A DNA stretch of 9,148 nucleotides from contig USFX01000110.1 of the NCBI GenBank assembly GCA_900553965.1, positions 1-9,148 on the forward strand, in the 5' to 3' direction. Each line of letters opens with the position of its first letter. The stretch's first letter is position 1. The notes beneath the pieces are model-generated. The model was not told where the DNA came from. It did no database searches and was given only the letters and a program-made list of their open reading frames with translations. Of this stretch, positions 1 to 6,236 are shown piece by piece. A program made the translations under genes and the position numbers. The stretch is from an uncultured Prevotella sp. (GTDB lineage: Bacteria; Bacteroidota; Bacteroidia; Bacteroidales; Bacteroidaceae).

Positions 1-43
1 ACTGAAAATCCTTGTGTCCCCGGTTCGATTCCTGGTGGCACCA
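1..43 (+). tRNA. tRNA-Phe (GAA), 3' part only
   Basis: The window opens inside the anticodon arm. Base 1 is the last anticodon-stem base, the loop CTGAAAA lies at 2-8 with anticodon GAA at 4-6, and the 3' stem strand TCCTT is at 9-13. The variable loop GTGTC (14-18) matches tRNA-Phe. The T loop TTCGATT is at 24-30 between stem strands 19-23 and 31-35. The acceptor 3' strand TGGCACC is at 36-42, with discriminator A at 43. The next bases are CAC, so CCA is not encoded and must be added after transcription. The T stem appears to hold a C-T mismatch at its middle pair (C21 with T33). The 5' half lies outside the window. The order of parts follows E. coli tRNA-Phe closely, so identity is fairly secure. 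Confidence 0.88.
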
Positions 44-63
44 CTTTGAAGAAAAGCAATGGT

Positions 64-101
64 TTAAAGGCCGGATATTGACGTTGATATCCGGCCTTTA
101 A
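64..101. terminator. Strong hairpin terminator shared by tRNA-Phe and the leftward hydrolase gene
   Basis: A perfect 15-bp stem (64-78 with 87-101, GC-rich core AAAGGCCGGATAT) closes an 8-nt loop TGACGTTG. On the plus strand it is followed by TGTGTTTTATGATTTTTT, a T-rich run typical of intrinsic termination about 20 nt after the tRNA end. On the minus strand it begins 26 nt past the hydrolase stop codon and is followed by the less regular TTGCTTTTCTTC. It therefore probably ends transcription from both sides. Confidence 0.85.
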
Positions 102-127
102 TGTGTTTTATGATTTTTTAAGGATGG

Positions 128-991
128 TTACTGCCTCAGCCATGCCTTCAGTTCGAGCATCAATTCAAAATGATAGGGGAAGCTTTGGCGGATTCCCCAT
201 CCGTGGCCGCCCGTGGGATAGACGTGAAGGGATGCGGGGACATCGTGACGGTAGCACTCTAGATAGTAGTTGGTACCGTTGGCCGGCAGCACATCGTGAT
301 CATCGTCACTCAGGACAATAAGCGCACGGGGAGTCGCACGGGTCACCTGCAGGTCCGTGCTGTATTCGCGCTGCAGACGCTTGCCGGGGCGGGAGCCCAA
401 CAGATTGTTGTGGGAACCGGCATGACCGAAATCAGGGTCCATCGTTATGACGGGATAGAAAAGCATCTGAAAGTTCGGTGCGGCCTCACCCTTCGAACGC
501 GTAGCGATGACCGAGGCGAGATGGCCGCCGGCGGAAAATCCCATTATACCCACCTTGTTTTTGTCTACATGCCACGCGGTTGCATTGCGGCGCACAAGAC
601 GCATGGCTTCTTCGGCGTCACCGACCGGCACGGCGGGGTTGCCGTGGGGCATGCGGTATTTGAGGACAATCACGGCGACGCCCTGACCGTTGAGGAACGG
701 TGCCCATCCGTGACCCTCATGGTCCATCGCCAGAAAGCCGTAACCGCCGCCCGGACATATCACCACGGCCTGCCCCGTGGCCAGCTTTTCCTCCGGGAGA
801 TAGACATAGACGCGGGCCGTGTCCTGCGCGTCGCTGCTCTTCACGGGAGCGCCGGAGGGCCAGAGGTCCAGCGTGAAGGCGTTCTGGGCACACAGTACGG
901 CCGGAACGGCCATTGCCTGAAGGATGGTGATGAGCATGAGAGACGTCAGGCGTCTCCACCGGCGGGCGGTCTTGAAATTCTGTAAGGTCAT
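128..991 (-). CDS. Secreted alpha/beta-hydrolase, esterase/lipase-like
   Basis: A 287-residue serine hydrolase. Residues 1-35 form an export signal: basic start (KTARRWRR), hydrophobic core about 15-33, and likely signal peptidase I cleavage near AVLCA-QN. The Cys does not sit in a good lipobox, so a periplasmic product is more likely than a lipoprotein. The mature part shows the oxyanion-hole motif PGGGY (80-84), nucleophile elbow GFSAGG with Ser153, acidic motif SDDDHDVLP with a probable Asp at 230/231, and His263 in GGHGWG. This complete triad and the PGGGY pattern fit the esterases/deacetylases that Bacteroidota use on acylated plant or host glycans; the substrate is inference. Length is normal. 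The gene stands alone, facing the tRNA terminator, with its promoter in the divergent gap. The start at 991 is the ATG that precedes the signal peptide. Confidence 0.86.
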   Translation of the reverse strand: MTLQNFKTARRWRRLTSLMLITILQAMAVPAVLCAQNAFTLDLWPSGAPVKSSDAQDTARVYVYLPEEKLATGQAVVICPGGGYGFLAMDHEGHGWAPFLNGQGVAVIVLKYRMPHGNPAVPVGDAEEAMRLVRRNATAWHVDKNKVGIMGFSAGGHLASVIATRSKGEAAPNFQMLFYPVITMDPDFGHAGSHNNLLGSRPGKRLQREYSTDLQVTRATPRALIVLSDDDHDVLPANGTNYYLECYRHDVPASLHVYPTGGHGWGIRQSFPYHFELMLELKAWLRQ

Positions 992-1014
992 GTCTGTCTG
1001 TTATTTTAGGATTG

Positions 1015-1022
1015 CAAATATA
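1015..1022 (-). promoter_or_regulatory. Putative -7 promoter element of the hydrolase gene
   Basis: Read on the minus strand this is TATATTTG, a full match to the Bacteroidota -7 consensus TAnnTTTG. It lies 23 nt upstream of the ATG, which would give a leader of about 15-20 nt. I find no TTTG at the expected -33 distance, and the region is AT-rich, so a chance match is possible. Confidence 0.45.
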
Positions 1023-1075
1023 TTAAATTAAATCCATATAAATGGGCATAAAAGGCAAAAAACAGGGCGGAAACC

Positions 1076-1106
1076 TTTGTTTTCTGCACAAGTTGCATTA
1101 CCTTTG
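1076..1106 (+). promoter_or_regulatory. Bacteroidota-type promoter (-33 TTTG, -7 TACCTTTG) for the DUF2851 gene
   Basis: TTTG at 1076-1079 and TACCTTTG at 1099-1106 are separated by 19 nt and agree with the sigma-ABfr consensus TTTG-N19-TAnnTTTG. Transcription would start near 1112, leaving a leader of about 20 nt before the ATG at 1132. This also decides the start codon: an in-frame ATG at 1042 lies upstream of the promoter and would not be in the transcript. Confidence 0.75.
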
Positions 1107-1131
1107 TCATTTTATTTATAATATATCAACG

Positions 1132-2454
1132 ATGGAACAACTGCTGCACTACGTATGGAAGCACCGTCTACTGCCGGCCACGGAGCTGGCTACGACGGAC
1201 GGCAAACCGGTGGAAGTGATTGACCCGGGGCTGCACAACCACAACGCGGGTCCGGATTTTTTCAACGCCAAGATTCGCATCGGAAGCACGCTGTGGGTCG
1301 GCAACGTCGAGATACACGACCTGTCATCCCACTGGAAAGTCCACGGCCACGACAAGGACGGAGCCTACGACAGCGTCGTGCTGCATGTCGTGGGGAAAGC
1401 CGACTGCGAAGTAACGGACAGCAGCGGACGCGCCATTCCGCAGCTGGAGCTCGGCGTGCCTCGGCAGGTGAGTGAGAACTACCGCGAACTGATGACGGAA
1501 GACCGCTTCCCGCCATGCTACCGCATCGTCCCCTCGCTCCAGCGCATGACCGTCAGCTCATGGATGGCGGCACTGCAGACGGAGCGTCTGGAACGCAAGA
1601 CTGCCGACATACGCCGCAGGGCGGACCAGAAAGACGGCTCGTGGGAAGAAGCATGTTTCATAACGCTGGCCCGCAACTACGGTTTCGGCATCAACGGCGA
1701 TGCCTTCGAGGAATGGGCCGTCCATGTACCACTGTCCGCCGTTGCCCATCACAGGGACGACCTGTTTCAGATTGAGGCCATCTTCATGGGCCAGGCGGGA
1801 CTGCTCGACGAGGCGTCCATACCGGAGCGCTATCGTGAGGAGGCTATGAAAGACGGCTATTTCCGTCGTCTGAGGGACGAATACCGGTATCTGGCCCATA
1901 AGTTCTCGCTCACACCGATGGACTGGCGCCGGTGGCGCTTCATGCGTCTGAGACCGCAGAATTTCCCTCATATACGCATCTCGCAGTTGGCGCAGCTCTA
2001 TCACGGACGCCGCATGGGGCTGGCCGCGCTGACCGAATGCAGCTCCATTGAAACGGTGCGCGCGCTGCTCGACACCCATGTCACGGCATATTGGGAGACC
2101 CACTACACGTTCGGCTCCGAAAGCACGCGCCACAGCAAGCATCTCTCAGCGGCCTCGCTCGACCTTCTGGTCATCAACACCGCCGTGCCGGTGCTCTTCG
2201 CCTACGGCCGCCACACGTCACGGGAAGAACTCTGCGAACGCGCCATCGACCTCTTGGAAAGCCTCCGTCCGGAGAACAACCGCATCATACGTATGTGGCG
2301 TGACTGTGGCCTGGAGGTCCGGTCGGCCGGCGACAGCCAGGCGCTGCTCCAGCTGAAGAACGAGTATTGTGACCGCCGAGATTGTCTGCGGTGCAGGATC
2401 GGATATGAATATCTGCGCGGCAGAAGAATCGGGAAGACACCGGAAGAGGACTGA
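1132..2454 (+). CDS. DUF2851 family protein (function unknown)
   Basis: A 440-residue cytoplasmic protein that I recognise as DUF2851, known to me from Bacteroidota and without an assigned role. The N-terminus MEQLLHYVWKHRLLP and the following segment (GKPVEVIDPGLHNHNAGPDFFNAKIRIG, then WVGNVEIHDLSSHWKVHGHDKD) are the family's conserved core, rich in His, Asp and Asn; this may suggest a metal or nucleic-acid site, but that is inference. The C-terminus carries three cysteines in a C-X4-C-X2-C arrangement (Cys413, 418, 421, in YCDRRDCLRCRIG). There is no signal peptide or membrane segment. I chose the ATG at 1132 because the family begins here and a good promoter lies just before it. A 58-nt gap separates it from the thioesterase gene, so co-transcription is likely. 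Confidence 0.85.
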   Translation: MEQLLHYVWKHRLLPATELATTDGKPVEVIDPGLHNHNAGPDFFNAKIRIGSTLWVGNVEIHDLSSHWKVHGHDKDGAYDSVVLHVVGKADCEVTDSSGRAIPQLELGVPRQVSENYRELMTEDRFPPCYRIVPSLQRMTVSSWMAALQTERLERKTADIRRRADQKDGSWEEACFITLARNYGFGINGDAFEEWAVHVPLSAVAHHRDDLFQIEAIFMGQAGLLDEASIPERYREEAMKDGYFRRLRDEYRYLAHKFSLTPMDWRRWRFMRLRPQNFPHIRISQLAQLYHGRRMGLAALTECSSIETVRALLDTHVTAYWETHYTFGSESTRHSKHLSAASLDLLVINTAVPVLFAYGRHTSREELCERAIDLLESLRPENNRIIRMWRDCGLEVRSAGDSQALLQLKNEYCDRRDCLRCRIGYEYLRGRRIGKTPEED

Positions 2455-2512
2455 CCGTCCGGCGACGAAGACATGGAAAGATTGTATATAATATAAAGGT
2501 AAACGTCATAGA

Positions 2513-2905
2513 ATGGACTATATATTTGAGACAAGGATGCTTGTGCGCGACTACGAGTGCGACATCGAGGGCATCGTGAACAACGCGAACTATCTCCATT
2601 ATGCGGAACATACGCGCCATCTGTTCCTGAAAGAGCGCGGACTGAGTTTTGCCGATATGCACCGGCGCGGCACCGACGCCGTTGTAGCACGGATGAACCT
2701 GCAGTATAAGACACCGCTGAGATGTGACGACGAGCTTATCTCACGGCTGGCCGTCAGCAAGGAAGGTCTGCGCTATGTCTTCCATCAGGACATCTTCCGC
2801 GCCTCTGACAACAAGCTGTGCTTCCGGGGAGTGATTGACATCGTCTGTCTCGTCAACGGCCGGCTGGCATCAAGCGCGGAATACGACGCGGCGTTGCTGG
2901 ACTGA
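2513..2905 (+). CDS. Acyl-CoA thioesterase, 4HBT/YbgC-like hotdog fold
   Basis: A 130-residue single-domain protein of normal length for the 4-hydroxybenzoyl-CoA thioesterase/YbgC group, which hydrolyses acyl-CoA or related thioesters in the cytoplasm. The signature is at residues 11-34: VRDYECDIEGIVNNANYLHYAEHTR, with candidate catalytic Asp17 followed by GIVNN and the YxxYxExxR pattern. The middle (RMNLQYKTPLRCDDEL) is the usual second strand region. The precise substrate cannot be read from sequence. The gene lies between the DUF2851 gene and dprA; a long palindromic repeat follows its stop codon after 14 nt. No convincing promoter was found in the 58-nt gap upstream. Confidence 0.88.
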   Translation: MDYIFETRMLVRDYECDIEGIVNNANYLHYAEHTRHLFLKERGLSFADMHRRGTDAVVARMNLQYKTPLRCDDELISRLAVSKEGLRYVFHQDIFRASDNKLCFRGVIDIVCLVNGRLASSAEYDAALLD

Positions 2906-2919
2906 GGGCATTTTGAGAA

Positions 2920-3026
2920 AGGTATTTCGTGGAGGGAGGAGGGTGGAGGGAGGAGTGAGAATAGCGTGCCAAGCATTTCTCACTCCTCCCTCCCCCCCTT
3001 CTCCCTCCACGAAATACTCCACAAAT
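2920..3026. repeat. Heptad-armed palindromic element, copy 1 (intergenic)
   Basis: A long imperfect palindrome fills most of the gap between the thioesterase gene and dprA. The left arm 2923-2961 pairs with 2977-3016 with a 1-nt bulge and a mismatch or two. The outermost bases TATTTCGTGG and CCACGAAATA pair perfectly. The unpaired centre is 15 nt, TAGCGTGCCAAGCAT (2962-2976). The arms are built from 7-nt steps of the GGAGGGA or GGAGTGA type, purine-rich left and pyrimidine-rich right. Similarity to copy 2 inside dusB begins at AGGTATTTCG and runs past the palindrome to CTCCACAAAT. No T-run follows, so it is not a typical intrinsic terminator, but it must form a very stable RNA hairpin between the two genes. 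Confidence 0.88.
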
Positions 3027-3047
3027 AACCAAAAGAACAAGGACCAG

Positions 3048-4169
3048 ATGGAATCTCTATACGCAATGGCGCTGACGCGCATAAGCAACTTCAACTTTCA
3101 GACGGCGCTGACCCTCTATCGCGAGATGGGCAGCGCCACGGCCGTATATGAGCACCGGACAGACATCGGTGACGTCATAGAGGGCTGTACGCCGCGGCTT
3201 ATTGCAGCACTGCGCGACTGGGACGAACCGCTGAAACGGGCCGAAACGGAGGCCGATTTCATGCAAAAACACGGCATAAAGGCGCTCACGCCGGCAGACG
3301 AGGCCTATCCCCAACGGCTTCTTGAATGTGCCGATGCACCGCTGGTCATCTACTGCAAGGGCGCGGGAAGCCTCAACCGCCGCCGCATGGTCAGCATCGT
3401 CGGGACACGCCACTGCACAGCCTACGGTCAAGACCTTATCAGACGCTTCACGACCGATCTGCGGGAAATATGCCCCGAGGTCACGGTCATCAGCGGACTG
3501 GCCTACGGTGTGGACATCTGTGCCCACCGCGAGGCACTGAGATGCGGCTACGAGACTGTAGGGGTGCTGGCCCACGGTCTGGACTATCTCTATCCGCCGC
3601 GCCATCGCGACACTGCCATAGAGATGCTCAGCCACGGCGGTCTGGTCACGGAATTCATGTCCGGCACCAACGCCGACAAGGTCAACTTCGTCCGGCGCAA
3701 CCGCATCATCGCCGGAATGGCCGATGCCACCATCGTCGTTGAATCGGCAGCGAAAGGCGGAAGCCTCATCACGGCGTCAATAGCGCGTAGCTACAGCCGC
3801 GACGTCTTCGCCTTCCCGGGAGCGGTGGGAGCGCCTTATTCCGAAGGCTGCAACAATCTCATCCGTGACAACAGTGCCGCGCTGATCAGTTCCGCCGAGG
3901 ACTTCGCCCACGCTATGGGCTGGGATGATGACGCCATGCTCAGCAAGGCCAAGGCCACGGGCATCGAGCGCCAACTCTTCCCCACCCTTGACAGCGACGA
4001 ACAGACGATTGCCGACCTGCTGCAACACACAAATGATCTCCAGATAAACATCATAACAGTCAAGACAGGACTTCCCGTCAGCCGCGTGACGGCCATTCTT
4101 TTCCAGTTGGAAATGAAAGGCGTTGTCAAGCCTCTGGCTGGCGGGACATATCATCTTCTGAGCCGTTAG
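3048..4169 (+). CDS. dprA: DNA-processing protein DprA (DNA uptake and recombination mediator)
   Basis: DprA binds incoming single-stranded DNA and loads RecA during natural transformation; in non-competent bacteria its role is less clear. At 373 residues the length fits Bacteroidota DprA. The N-terminal helical region covers about 1-75. The Rossmann-like core begins with YPQRLLECADAPLVIYCKG (87-105) and contains the hallmarks SIVGTRHCTAYG (116-127), SGLAYGVDICAH (149-160), GLDYLYPPRH (176-185), NFVRRNRIIAGM (212-223) and GGSLITA (236-242). The C-terminal 65 or so residues form the usual winged-helix domain (DEQTIADLLQHTNDLQINIITVKTGLPVSRV). The start at 3048 gives the family N-terminus MESLYAMALTRI; longer in-frame versions translate the palindromic repeat and are rejected. 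No obvious promoter lies in the repeat-filled gap, so readthrough from the upstream genes is likely. Confidence 0.94.
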   Translation: MESLYAMALTRISNFNFQTALTLYREMGSATAVYEHRTDIGDVIEGCTPRLIAALRDWDEPLKRAETEADFMQKHGIKALTPADEAYPQRLLECADAPLVIYCKGAGSLNRRRMVSIVGTRHCTAYGQDLIRRFTTDLREICPEVTVISGLAYGVDICAHREALRCGYETVGVLAHGLDYLYPPRHRDTAIEMLSHGGLVTEFMSGTNADKVNFVRRNRIIAGMADATIVVESAAKGGSLITASIARSYSRDVFAFPGAVGAPYSEGCNNLIRDNSAALISSAEDFAHAMGWDDDAMLSKAKATGIERQLFPTLDSDEQTIADLLQHTNDLQINIITVKTGLPVSRVTAILFQLEMKGVVKPLAGGTYHLLSR

Positions 4170-4179
4170 GACGGTTTTT
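4161..4179 (+). terminator. Possible weak terminator overlapping the dprA stop codon
   Basis: AGCCGT (4161-4166) pairs with ACGGTT (4171-4176), including one G-T pair, around a 4-nt loop, and the T-run continues to 4179. The stem is short and includes part of the stop codon region, so termination would be partial at best. Confidence 0.3.
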
Positions 4180-4298
4180 AATTCATCAGGAAAGATAAGA
4201 ACGTCTTTAGCCGCCAGACATTTTTCAGCCGTAAGGCGCTTTGAAAAAAAGTCCGGCGCTTCTAAAAAGAATCAGGATAAAGAACAACAGAAAGAAAC

Positions 4299-5369
4299 AT
4301 GAAGATAGGAAACATCGAATTCGGCCCCCGTCCGCTCTTCCTCGCACCGATGGAAGACGTGACCGACATAGGCTTCCGCATGCTGTGCAAGCGTTTCGGG
4401 GCAGCAATGGTCTACACGGAGTTTGTCAGTGCCGAGGCACTTGTGCGCTCGGTTCAGTCGACGGTCAGCAAACTGACCATCAGCGACGAGGAGCGTCCGG
4501 TGGGCATACAGATTTACGGCCGTGACGTCGACGCCATGGTTGAGGCGGCGCGCATTGTCGAACAGGCCGGGCCGGACCTCATCGACCTCAACTTCGGATG
4601 TCCGGTGAAGAAGGTTGCGGGCAAGGGCGCCGGTGCCGGAATGCTACAGAACATCCCGCTCATGCTCGACATAACGCGCCGCGTCGTGGATGCCGTCCGG
4701 CTTCCCGTCACGGTGAAGACCCGTCTGGGATGGGACAGTGACCATCTCGTCATCACCGAGCTGGCCGAGCAGCTGCAGGACTGCGGCATCGCGGCACTGA
4801 CCATCCACGGCCGCACCCGTGCCCAGATGTACACCGGACAGGCCGACTGGTCGCTCATCGGTGAGGTCAAGCGCAACCCGCGCATAAACATCCCCATCAT
4901 CGGAAACGGCGACATCACCTCTGCCGAAGAGGCGCAACAGGCTTTCGACCGCTATGGCGTGGACGCCGTGATGATCGGCCGCGCGACGTTCGGCCGGCCA
5001 TGGATATTTGGGGAAGGAAGTTCTTCAGGTATTTCGAGGAGTGAGGAGTGTGGAGTGAGGAGTGAGAATGGCGTGTCAAGCATTTCTCACTCCTCCCTCC
5101 ACACTCCTCCCTCCACAAATTTTACCCTGTCCGACAAGATTGATGTTCTGCTGGAGATGCTCCGCATCAACGTCGAGCGTATCGACGAATATCGCGGCAT
5201 CCTCCACACGCGCCGCCATCTGGCCGCCACACCTATATTCAAGGGGATTCCCGATTTCCGCCAGACACGCATTGCCATGCTGCGGGCGGAAACTGTCGAT
5301 GAACTGACCGCAATATTGGAAGACATCCGCCAGCGGTTGACAGAACAGCCGACCGACTACAACGGATGA
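4299..5369 (+). CDS. dusB: tRNA-dihydrouridine synthase, DusB type, with an in-frame repeat insertion
   Basis: An FMN- and NADPH-dependent enzyme that reduces uridines in tRNA D-loops. The TIM barrel covers about residues 1-238: LAPMEDVT (15-22, FMN site), LNFGCPVKKV with catalytic Cys101, Lys140 in TVKTRLGW, His170 in IHGRT, IIGNGDI, and MIGRATFGRPWIFGE. The C-terminal helical, tRNA-binding domain resumes at LSDKIDVLLEMLRINVERIDEYRGILHTRRHLA. Between them, residues about 243-274 are low-complexity (ISRSEECGVRSENG then SSLHTPPSTN), encoded by copy 2 of the palindromic repeat. Relatives as I remember them have only about 15 residues at this junction. The frame stays open and all catalytic motifs remain, so the product is probably functional. 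The 129-nt gap after dprA shows no convincing promoter. The DusB subgroup rests on overall pattern; another Dus class is possible. Confidence 0.92.
   Translation: MKIGNIEFGPRPLFLAPMEDVTDIGFRMLCKRFGAAMVYTEFVSAEALVRSVQSTVSKLTISDEERPVGIQIYGRDVDAMVEAARIVEQAGPDLIDLNFGCPVKKVAGKGAGAGMLQNIPLMLDITRRVVDAVRLPVTVKTRLGWDSDHLVITELAEQLQDCGIAALTIHGRTRAQMYTGQADWSLIGEVKRNPRINIPIIGNGDITSAEEAQQAFDRYGVDAVMIGRATFGRPWIFGEGSSSGISRSEECGVRSENGVSSISHSSLHTPPSTNFTLSDKIDVLLEMLRINVERIDEYRGILHTRRHLAATPIFKGIPDFRQTRIAMLRAETVDELTAILEDIRQRLTEQPTDYNG
5027..5120. repeat. Heptad-armed palindromic element, copy 2 (inside dusB, in frame)
   Basis: The left arm 5033-5068 pairs with 5084-5119 with four mismatches around a 15-nt centre TGGCGTGTCAAGCAT (5069-5083), which differs from copy 1 at two positions. 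Aligned without gaps, the 39-nt left arms of the two copies (2923-2961 and 5030-5068) differ at only four positions, three of them G versus T in the same place of the 7-nt unit. The right arm is built of TCCTCCC and TCCACAC steps. In the dusB reading frame the element has no stop codon; the other two plus-strand frames meet TGA within the left arm. Confidence 0.9.
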
Positions 5370-5418
5370 TACGACATCAGATTAAGGATGTATCAAAAAT
5401 AGTATTCTTCGTTAATAT

Positions 5419-5519
5419 ATGAGGGTGTTGCAGAACGTACACTGTAGGGACATTTTTTTCGCTACAATGCGGTTCTGCAACACCTTCATGATTGTAAGCT
5501 ACAGTGTATGGTCGCGACC
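5419..5519. repeat. Complex inverted-repeat element in the convergent dusB/NUDIX gap
   Basis: An 18-bp stem with one G-T pair is formed by 5419-5436 and 5472-5489 (core GGTGTTGCAGAAC). Its 35-nt loop contains TACACTGTAG (5438-5447), which is the exact reverse complement of CTACAGTGTA at 5499-5508, outside the stem; together they would make an H-type pseudoknot. A competing small stem inside the loop pairs TGTAG (5443-5447) with CTACA (5462-5466), with a T7 run between. A perfect 10-bp palindrome GGTCGCGACC sits at 5510-5519. Placed between convergent genes it may act as a bidirectional terminator, or it may be a mobile-repeat remnant; I cannot decide. Confidence 0.6.
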
Positions 5520-5558
5520 CTATATCTAACATCCAAGCCTCAGAAGTCCATAAAGATA

Positions 5559-5596
5559 ATCATACCTCTTAACTCATCACTCCTACTTCTGAACTC
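5559..5596 (-). repeat. Heptad repeat cluster A, downstream of the NUDIX gene
   Basis: A 38-nt stretch related to the two 31-nt copies at 6237 and 6282. On the plus strand it starts ATCATAC CTCTTAA and ends TTCTGAA CTC. It has the same beginning and end as those copies but holds one additional 7-nt unit (CTCCTAC-like) in the middle. It is purine-rich on the minus strand, the sense strand of the neighbouring NUDIX gene, and begins 22 nt past that gene's stop codon. Confidence 0.7.
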
Positions 5597-5617
5597 AAAA
5601 CAACTCTGACTTCTTTC

Positions 5618-6145
5618 TTATTTATGCTCTTCCAAGAAGCGTCTCATGGCGTGGCGGATGGAGCGCAGACCGAACTGTTCGGTGTGAATCTCCTCTATCG
5701 GCAGCCAGAAACATTCGGTGGCATCGTCGGCGGCGACGGGCTGGCTGCCTTCGACCACGCGGCAGGCGAAGAACACGTCGAGCGTATGGATTTCCATGCC
5801 GGAATACATATAGATGTTCGGCAGACTGAAGAGATAGTCGGCCGAAACGATCTCCAGTCCGGTCTCTTCCCTCACCTCACGGGCAATGCCCTCCTCGGCA
5901 GTCTCGTCGTTGTCGACAAATCCGCCAGGCAGGTCAAGCATGCCCTTGGCCGGCTCCTTGCCGCGGCGTTCGACGAGCAGTTCGCCGCGCTCGTTGAGGA
6001 TGAACGCCGCCGTGGCAGCACTCGGGTTCTGATAATATACGAAACCGCAGTTATCACATTTCTTGCTCTTCTCGTTGTTCACATCAAAGTGCTTACTGCC
6101 GCACTTCGGGCAGTATTTGAATTTCTCTAACGGATGAATATCCAT
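5618..6145 (-). CDS. NUDIX hydrolase with N-terminal zinc ribbon
   Basis: A 175-residue cytoplasmic pyrophosphohydrolase. A four-cysteine zinc ribbon (Cys12, 15, 30, 33; CPKCG and CDNCG) precedes the NUDIX fold. The NUDIX box at 75-97 is complete: GFVDNDE, seven residues, then REVREETGL, matching GX5EX7REUXEEXGU with its metal-binding glutamates. The ribbon recalls NADH pyrophosphatase (NudC), but the protein is shorter and I do not see the NudC signature SQPWPFPxS after the box, so I leave the substrate open (a nucleoside-diphosphate derivative is the family norm). The gene ends a leftward run after the CPBP gene but is separated from it by 171 nt holding repeats. No clear promoter could be set: CATTTTTG, 5 nt before the ATG, is too close. 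Confidence 0.9.
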   Translation of the reverse strand: MDIHPLEKFKYCPKCGSKHFDVNNEKSKKCDNCGFVYYQNPSAATAAFILNERGELLVERRGKEPAKGMLDLPGGFVDNDETAEEGIAREVREETGLEIVSADYLFSLPNIYMYSGMEIHTLDVFFACRVVEGSQPVAADDATECFWLPIEEIHTEQFGLRSIRHAMRRFLEEHK

Positions 6146-6236
6146 AATTCAAAAATGGTTTATATGTTTAAGTAATACATTTCATTCACTCTTCCTCTCC
6201 CGCATCTCGGTCCTCACGGTCAGTCACGAAAAGGTA

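Noticed and set aside
296..985. A long rightward reading frame opposite the alpha/beta-hydrolase
   Set aside because: It mirrors the hydrolase gene, has no recognisable motif, and the opposite strand has a signal peptide and full catalytic triad.
1042..1131. A longer DUF2851 protein starting at the in-frame ATG at 1042
   Set aside because: The extra 30 residues lie upstream of and across a good promoter (1076-1106), and the family N-terminus begins at 1132.
2957..2981. Sigma-54-like promoter on the minus strand in the palindrome loop (TTGGCACG)
   Set aside because: The -24 part matches, but the -12 part reads TCTC instead of TTGC, and copy 2 changes the -24 part to TTGACACG.
2920..3026. The intergenic palindrome as an ordinary intrinsic terminator
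   Set aside because: No T-run follows the stem on either strand, and a copy lies inside an open reading frame that continues past it.
2835..3047. A longer DprA starting within the thioesterase gene
   Set aside because: The extension reads through the end of the thioesterase gene in another frame and then translates the palindromic repeat; the family start MESLYAMAL is at 3048.
6138..6158. CATTTTTG as a promoter element for the NUDIX gene
   Set aside because: It deviates from the consensus in its first base, lacks a -33 partner, and is too close to the start codon to leave a leader.
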